Part shown: in pieces, positions 5,140 through 7,586 of the stretch
Numbering within the stretch: the first letter of the stretch is position 1
How the letters are laid out: the number at the start of each line of letters is the position of its first letter
From: Actinomycetales bacterium
GTDB taxonomy: Bacteria > Actinomycetota > Actinomycetes > Actinomycetales > Cellulomonadaceae
Direction: 5' to 3'
DNA length: 7,586 bases
NCBI GenBank assembly: GCA_012514545.1
Contig: JAAZAC010000062.1
Location: 1-7,586 of the forward strand
Notes under the pieces: generated by a model
Databases searched by the model: none
What the model saw: the letters and a program-made list of their open reading frames with translations, nothing else
What the model was told of the DNA's origin: nothing
Program-made: the position numbers and the translations under genes

Positions 5140-6425
5140 GACGCGGCGCGCTCCTGGGCCGGGCTCGCCTCGCCGTCGGCCCGGTCCCGCTCCTGCGCGC
5201 GCTTCAGGGACGCGCGCCGGAGCTCCTCGTTGCGCTCGTCGATCCGCGCCGCGGCCTCGTCGTCGCGCGTGAGGTTGACGCCGGACTCCGGGTCGAACAC
5301 GAGCAGCCGCGCCGGGTCGAACCACAGCTCGGCCCGGTCGCCGTCCCGCACGCGGGACTCGGCGTCGAGCGCGACGACGACCTGCGAGCGCATGCCCTCG
5401 CCGTCGAGGTCCCGGTCCAGCTCCTCGAGCTTGCTGGCGACCTCGGGCGCCGTCTCGAACGGGATGTAGGCGTACAGCTCCGCGCCGAGCCACTCCGTGA
5501 CGTCGACGTCGGTCTCGAACCGCACCCCGGCGTCGGCCCTCGCGTCGTCGAGCAGGGTGGCGTCCTCGACGTGCTCCGGGCGGATCCCCACGATGACGAG
5601 CGACCGGTCCCCGACGGCGGCGCGCAGCCGTTCGTCGAGCGGGACGTCGGCGACGGGCAGGTGCAGCACGTCGCCCTCGACGCGCCCCGGCAGGAAGTTC
5701 ATGGGCGGTGACCCGATGAAGCCCGCGACGAAGAGGTTCGTCGGCTGCTCGTAGAGGGCGCGCGGCGACGCGACCTGCTGCAGCTCGCCCCTCCTCAGCA
5801 CCGCGACCCGGTCGCCGAGGGTCATGGCCTCGGTCTGGTCGTGGGTGACGTAGACCGTCGTCGTGCCGAGGCGGCGCTGCAGGCGCGCGATCTCGGTGCG
5901 CATCTGGCCGCGCAGCTTCGCGTCGAGGTTGGACAGCGGCTCGTCGAAGAGGAACGCGTCGGCCTCCCGGACGATCGCGCGCCCCATCGCGACGCGCTGC
6001 CGCTGGCCGCCGGAGAGGTTGCCGGGCTTGCGCTCGAGGTGCTCGGTGAGCTCCAGGCGCTCGGCGGCGCGGGTGACCCGCTCGCGGATCTCCTCGTCGG
6101 TGAACCTGCCCTTGGCGAGCCGCATGGGGAACGCGATGTTCTCGAAGACGGTCAGGTGCGGGTAGAGCGCGTAGTTCTGGAAGACCATCGCGAGGTTGCG
6201 GTCCCGCGGGGCCTTGTCGTTCACGCGGGTGCCGTCGATCTCGAGGTCGCCGGACGTGATGTCCTCGAGCCCGACGATCATCCGCAGGATCGTCGACTTC
6301 CCGCAGCCGCTCGGCCCGACGAGGATGACGAACTCGCCGTCGGCGATCTCCAGGCTGACGCCCTTCACCGCGAGGAAGCCGTCGCCGTACTCCTTGACGA
6401 CGTCCCGCAGGACTATCGAGGCCAT
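5136..6425 (-). CDS. sugC: Sugar ABC transporter ATP-binding protein, MalK/SugC type
   Basis: This 429-residue protein is the cytoplasmic ATPase of a carbohydrate importer. Nucleotide-binding domain: Walker A GPSGCGKST at 37-45, Q-loop Q83 (VFQNYALYPH), signature LSGGQ at 137-141, Walker B FLFDEP at 158-163 with E162, D-loop SNLDA and switch histidine H195 (YVTHDQTEA). From about 235 a MalK-type regulatory region follows (FIGSPPMNFLPG, VGIRPEHVEDATLLDD), ending in a TOBE-like segment through ARLLVFDPESGVNLT (383-396). The segments KAPRDRNLAMVFQNYALYPH and LQRRLGTTTVYVTHDQTEAM closely resemble my recollection of mycobacterial SugC (trehalose import). Trehalose specificity remains an inference. 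A charged tail of about 33 residues extends beyond the expected end. The ATG is fixed by AGGAG seven bases upstream. It is the last gene of the operon, 23 bp after sugB. The frame stays open upstream through sugB, which is a GC artefact. Confidence 0.96.
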   Translation of the reverse strand: MASIVLRDVVKEYGDGFLAVKGVSLEIADGEFVILVGPSGCGKSTILRMIVGLEDITSGDLEIDGTRVNDKAPRDRNLAMVFQNYALYPHLTVFENIAFPMRLAKGRFTDEEIRERVTRAAERLELTEHLERKPGNLSGGQRQRVAMGRAIVREADAFLFDEPLSNLDAKLRGQMRTEIARLQRRLGTTTVYVTHDQTEAMTLGDRVAVLRRGELQQVASPRALYEQPTNLFVAGFIGSPPMNFLPGRVEGDVLHLPVADVPLDERLRAAVGDRSLVIVGIRPEHVEDATLLDDARADAGVRFETDVDVTEWLGAELYAYIPFETAPEVASKLEELDRDLDGEGMRSQVVVALDAESRVRDGDRAELWFDPARLLVFDPESGVNLTRDDEAAARIDERNEELRRASLKRAQERDRADGEASPAQERAAS

Positions 6426-6432
6426 GGTGTTT

Positions 6433-6437
6433 CTCCT
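6433..6437 (-). promoter_or_regulatory. Shine-Dalgarno of sugC
   Basis: AGGAG on the minus strand (within GAGGAGA), seven bases before the ATG at 6425. It separates the real sugC start from the much longer open frame that continues upstream through sugB. Confidence 0.85.
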
Positions 6438-6448
6438 CGGGTCGGTGG

Positions 6449-7291
6449 TCAGCCCTTGACGGCGCCCTGGGTCAGGCCGGCGACGATCTGGCGCTGGAAC
6501 AGCAGGACGAGGACGACGACGGGGATGGTGACGATGACCGCCGCCGCCGAGATGGAGCCGGTGGGCTCCTCGAACTGGGACGCCCCCGTGAAGAAGGCGA
6601 GAGCGGCCGGGACGGGCCGCGCCCGCTCGGTCGACGTGAGGGAGATGCCGTAGACGAAGTCGTTCCACGCGATGAAGAAGGCGATGAGCGCCGTCGTGAA
6701 GACGCCGGGCGCGGCGAGCGGCACGATCGCCTTGCGGAACGCCTGCCACGCGGTGGCCCCGTCGACCTGGGCGGCCTGCTCGAGCTCCCAGGGGATCTGC
6801 CGGAAGAACGCCGCGAGGGTCCAGATGGAGATCGGCAGCGTCAGGGACAGGTACGGGATGATCAGGCCCGGCCAGGTGTCGTACAGCCCGACGGCGCGCC
6901 ACACGTTGAACAGCGGCGTCACGATCGAGATGACGGGGAAGATCGAGACGGCGAGCGCCGTCGTGAGGATGAGTCGCTTGCCGCGGAAGTCGAGCCGGGC
7001 GATCGCGTACGCCGCGAACGTGGCGAGCACGACGGCGATCGCGGTGGCGATGAGCGAGATGCCGATCGAGTTGCGCAGCGCCGAGAGGAAGAGCCCCTGG
7101 GCGTTGCCGACGAGGATCTGCTCGTAGTTGGTCCAGGACCACTGCGCCGGCAGGAACCGCCCGGAGTTGAGGTCGCTCGGCAGCTTGAAGCTCGTCGCGA
7201 AGATCGCGGCCACCGGGAACAGGGCGTAGACGAGCACGAGCACGGTGATGACCGCCCACCACGCCCTCTGCCGCCGCGTCAGCGCGCCCAC
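6449..7291 (-). CDS. sugB: Sugar ABC transporter permease, MalG/SugB type
   Basis: A 280-residue inner-membrane permease, one half of the translocation pore of a binding-protein-dependent sugar importer. Six membrane helices are predicted at about residues 11-33, 72-97, 107-128, 140-163, 194-213 and 247-267. The cytoplasmic EAA loop that contacts the ATPase is EQAAQVDGATAWQAFRKAIVPLAAPG at about 171-196 (given in two parts: EQAAQVDGAT and AWQAFRKAIVPLAAPG), with its conserved G178. The C-terminus SQFEEPTGSI...AGLTQGAVKG and the motif DTWPGLIIPYLSL closely resemble mycobacterial SugB as I recall it, which supports a trehalose-type system without proving the substrate. The GTG start at 7291 is chosen for the GAGGGGG seven bases upstream and for an N-terminus (MGALTRRQ) like SugB. 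It lies 19 bp after the upstream permease stop and 23 bp before sugC, so the genes are co-transcribed. Confidence 0.95.
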   Translation of the reverse strand: MGALTRRQRAWWAVITVLVLVYALFPVAAIFATSFKLPSDLNSGRFLPAQWSWTNYEQILVGNAQGLFLSALRNSIGISLIATAIAVVLATFAAYAIARLDFRGKRLILTTALAVSIFPVISIVTPLFNVWRAVGLYDTWPGLIIPYLSLTLPISIWTLAAFFRQIPWELEQAAQVDGATAWQAFRKAIVPLAAPGVFTTALIAFFIAWNDFVYGISLTSTERARPVPAALAFFTGASQFEEPTGSISAAAVIVTIPVVVLVLLFQRQIVAGLTQGAVKG

Positions 7292-7298
7292 GTGCCCA

Positions 7299-7305
7299 CC
7301 CCCTC
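7299..7305 (-). promoter_or_regulatory. Shine-Dalgarno of sugB
   Basis: GAGGGGG on the minus strand, seven bases before the GTG at 7291. It supports this GTG over the ATG at 7314, which is in another frame and yields only an 11-residue peptide. Confidence 0.65.
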
Positions 7306-7310
7306 GGCCC

Positions 7311-7586
7311 TCATCGCTCGCCCCGCGCGCCGGCGAGGTCGACCTTGAACACCTTGATCGCGGTGAACGCGAGCGCGACCACGCAGAGGAACAGCAGCAC
7401 GGAGATCGCGGAGCCGAGCCCGATCTCGAGGCGCTGGATGGACTGCCGGTACGCGAGCAGCGACAGCACCTCGGTGTTGTTCGCGCCGGCCGTCATGATG
7501 AAGACGTTGTCGAAGATGCGGAACGCGTCGAGGGCGCGGAACAGGACGGCGACCATGATCGCCGCCTTCATGTTCGGCACGATGAC
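7311..7586 (-). CDS. sugA: Sugar ABC transporter permease, MalF/SugA type, C-terminal part
   Basis: These are the last 91 residues of the partner permease. The frame is open through the right edge, so the start lies outside the window; internal ATG or GTG codons near 7570-7580 are not starts. The visible part begins at the end of the EAA loop (VIVPNMKAAI). It then shows a membrane helix with AVLFRALDAFRIFDNVFIMT, a periplasmic stretch AGANNTEVLSLLAYRQ, and a last helix LGSAISVLLFLCVVALAFTA ending in a short basic cytoplasmic tail. FRALDAFRIFDN and GLGSAISVL closely resemble SugA of the mycobacterial trehalose importer as I recall it. With SugB it would form the heterodimeric pore. The gene for the binding lipoprotein (LpqY type) is expected upstream, beyond the right edge, and any operon promoter would also be there. 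Confidence 0.92.
   Translation of the reverse strand, partial: VIVPNMKAAIMVAVLFRALDAFRIFDNVFIMTAGANNTEVLSLLAYRQSIQRLEIGLGSAISVLLFLCVVALAFTAIKVFKVDLAGARGER

Noticed and set aside
3976..5493. A 505-codon minus-strand frame opposite the kinase and DUF1761 genes.
   Set aside because: It is antisense to two genes with clear family motifs and runs out of frame into sugC. It has no ribosome binding site or recognisable domain.
5136..7262. A 708-codon minus-strand frame suggesting a permease-ATPase fusion.
   Set aside because: Only the part after the ATG at 6425 is SugC. The upstream part is an out-of-frame reading of sugB, which has its own start and intact helices in another frame.

Overview
The window is very GC-rich chromosomal DNA with strong G/C third-position bias, GTG starts and mostly TGA stops. 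This fits a high-GC actinobacterium. A Micrococcales-type organism (Cellulomonas or Promicromonospora relatives) is my best guess, but it is inferred from protein style and gene order rather than from a marker gene. I see no mobile element, CRISPR array, tRNA or rRNA, and no gene-free stretch longer than about 90 bases. Most of the content is ordinary housekeeping and transport.

Layout: (1) The left edge holds the 3' part of rmuC (+). It converges on ispH (-), the last enzyme of the MEP isoprenoid pathway. (2) ispH diverges from xseA (+) across a 71-bp region; xseA is followed by xseB, giving both subunits of exonuclease VII. xseB overlaps by ATGA with a PfkB-family sugar kinase, so xseA-xseB-kinase look like one operon. 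(3) A small four-helix membrane protein of DUF1761 type (+) follows, with its own strong ribosome binding site. (4) It converges, with 8 bp between stop codons, on an ABC sugar importer read leftward: the end of a MalF/SugA-type permease at the right edge, then a MalG/SugB-type permease, then a MalK/SugC-type ATPase. These resemble the mycobacterial trehalose importer LpqY-SugABC as I remember those proteins. The binding lipoprotein gene is not in the window; it probably lies beyond the right edge.

The least ordinary signals are in the gene boundaries. All four genes at the two convergent junctions (rmuC, ispH, the DUF1761 gene, sugC) end in TAG, and each TAG lies inside a perfect palindrome of 12 to 16 bp. 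The five other gene ends use TGA and have no perfect palindrome, although the kinase, probably last in its operon, has a bulged hairpin at its stop codon. At the 5' ends, ispH has a TANNNT hexamer exactly 6 nt before its GTG, and weaker matches sit at the same distance before xseA and xseB, suggesting leaderless transcripts. No new multi-gene system is evident.
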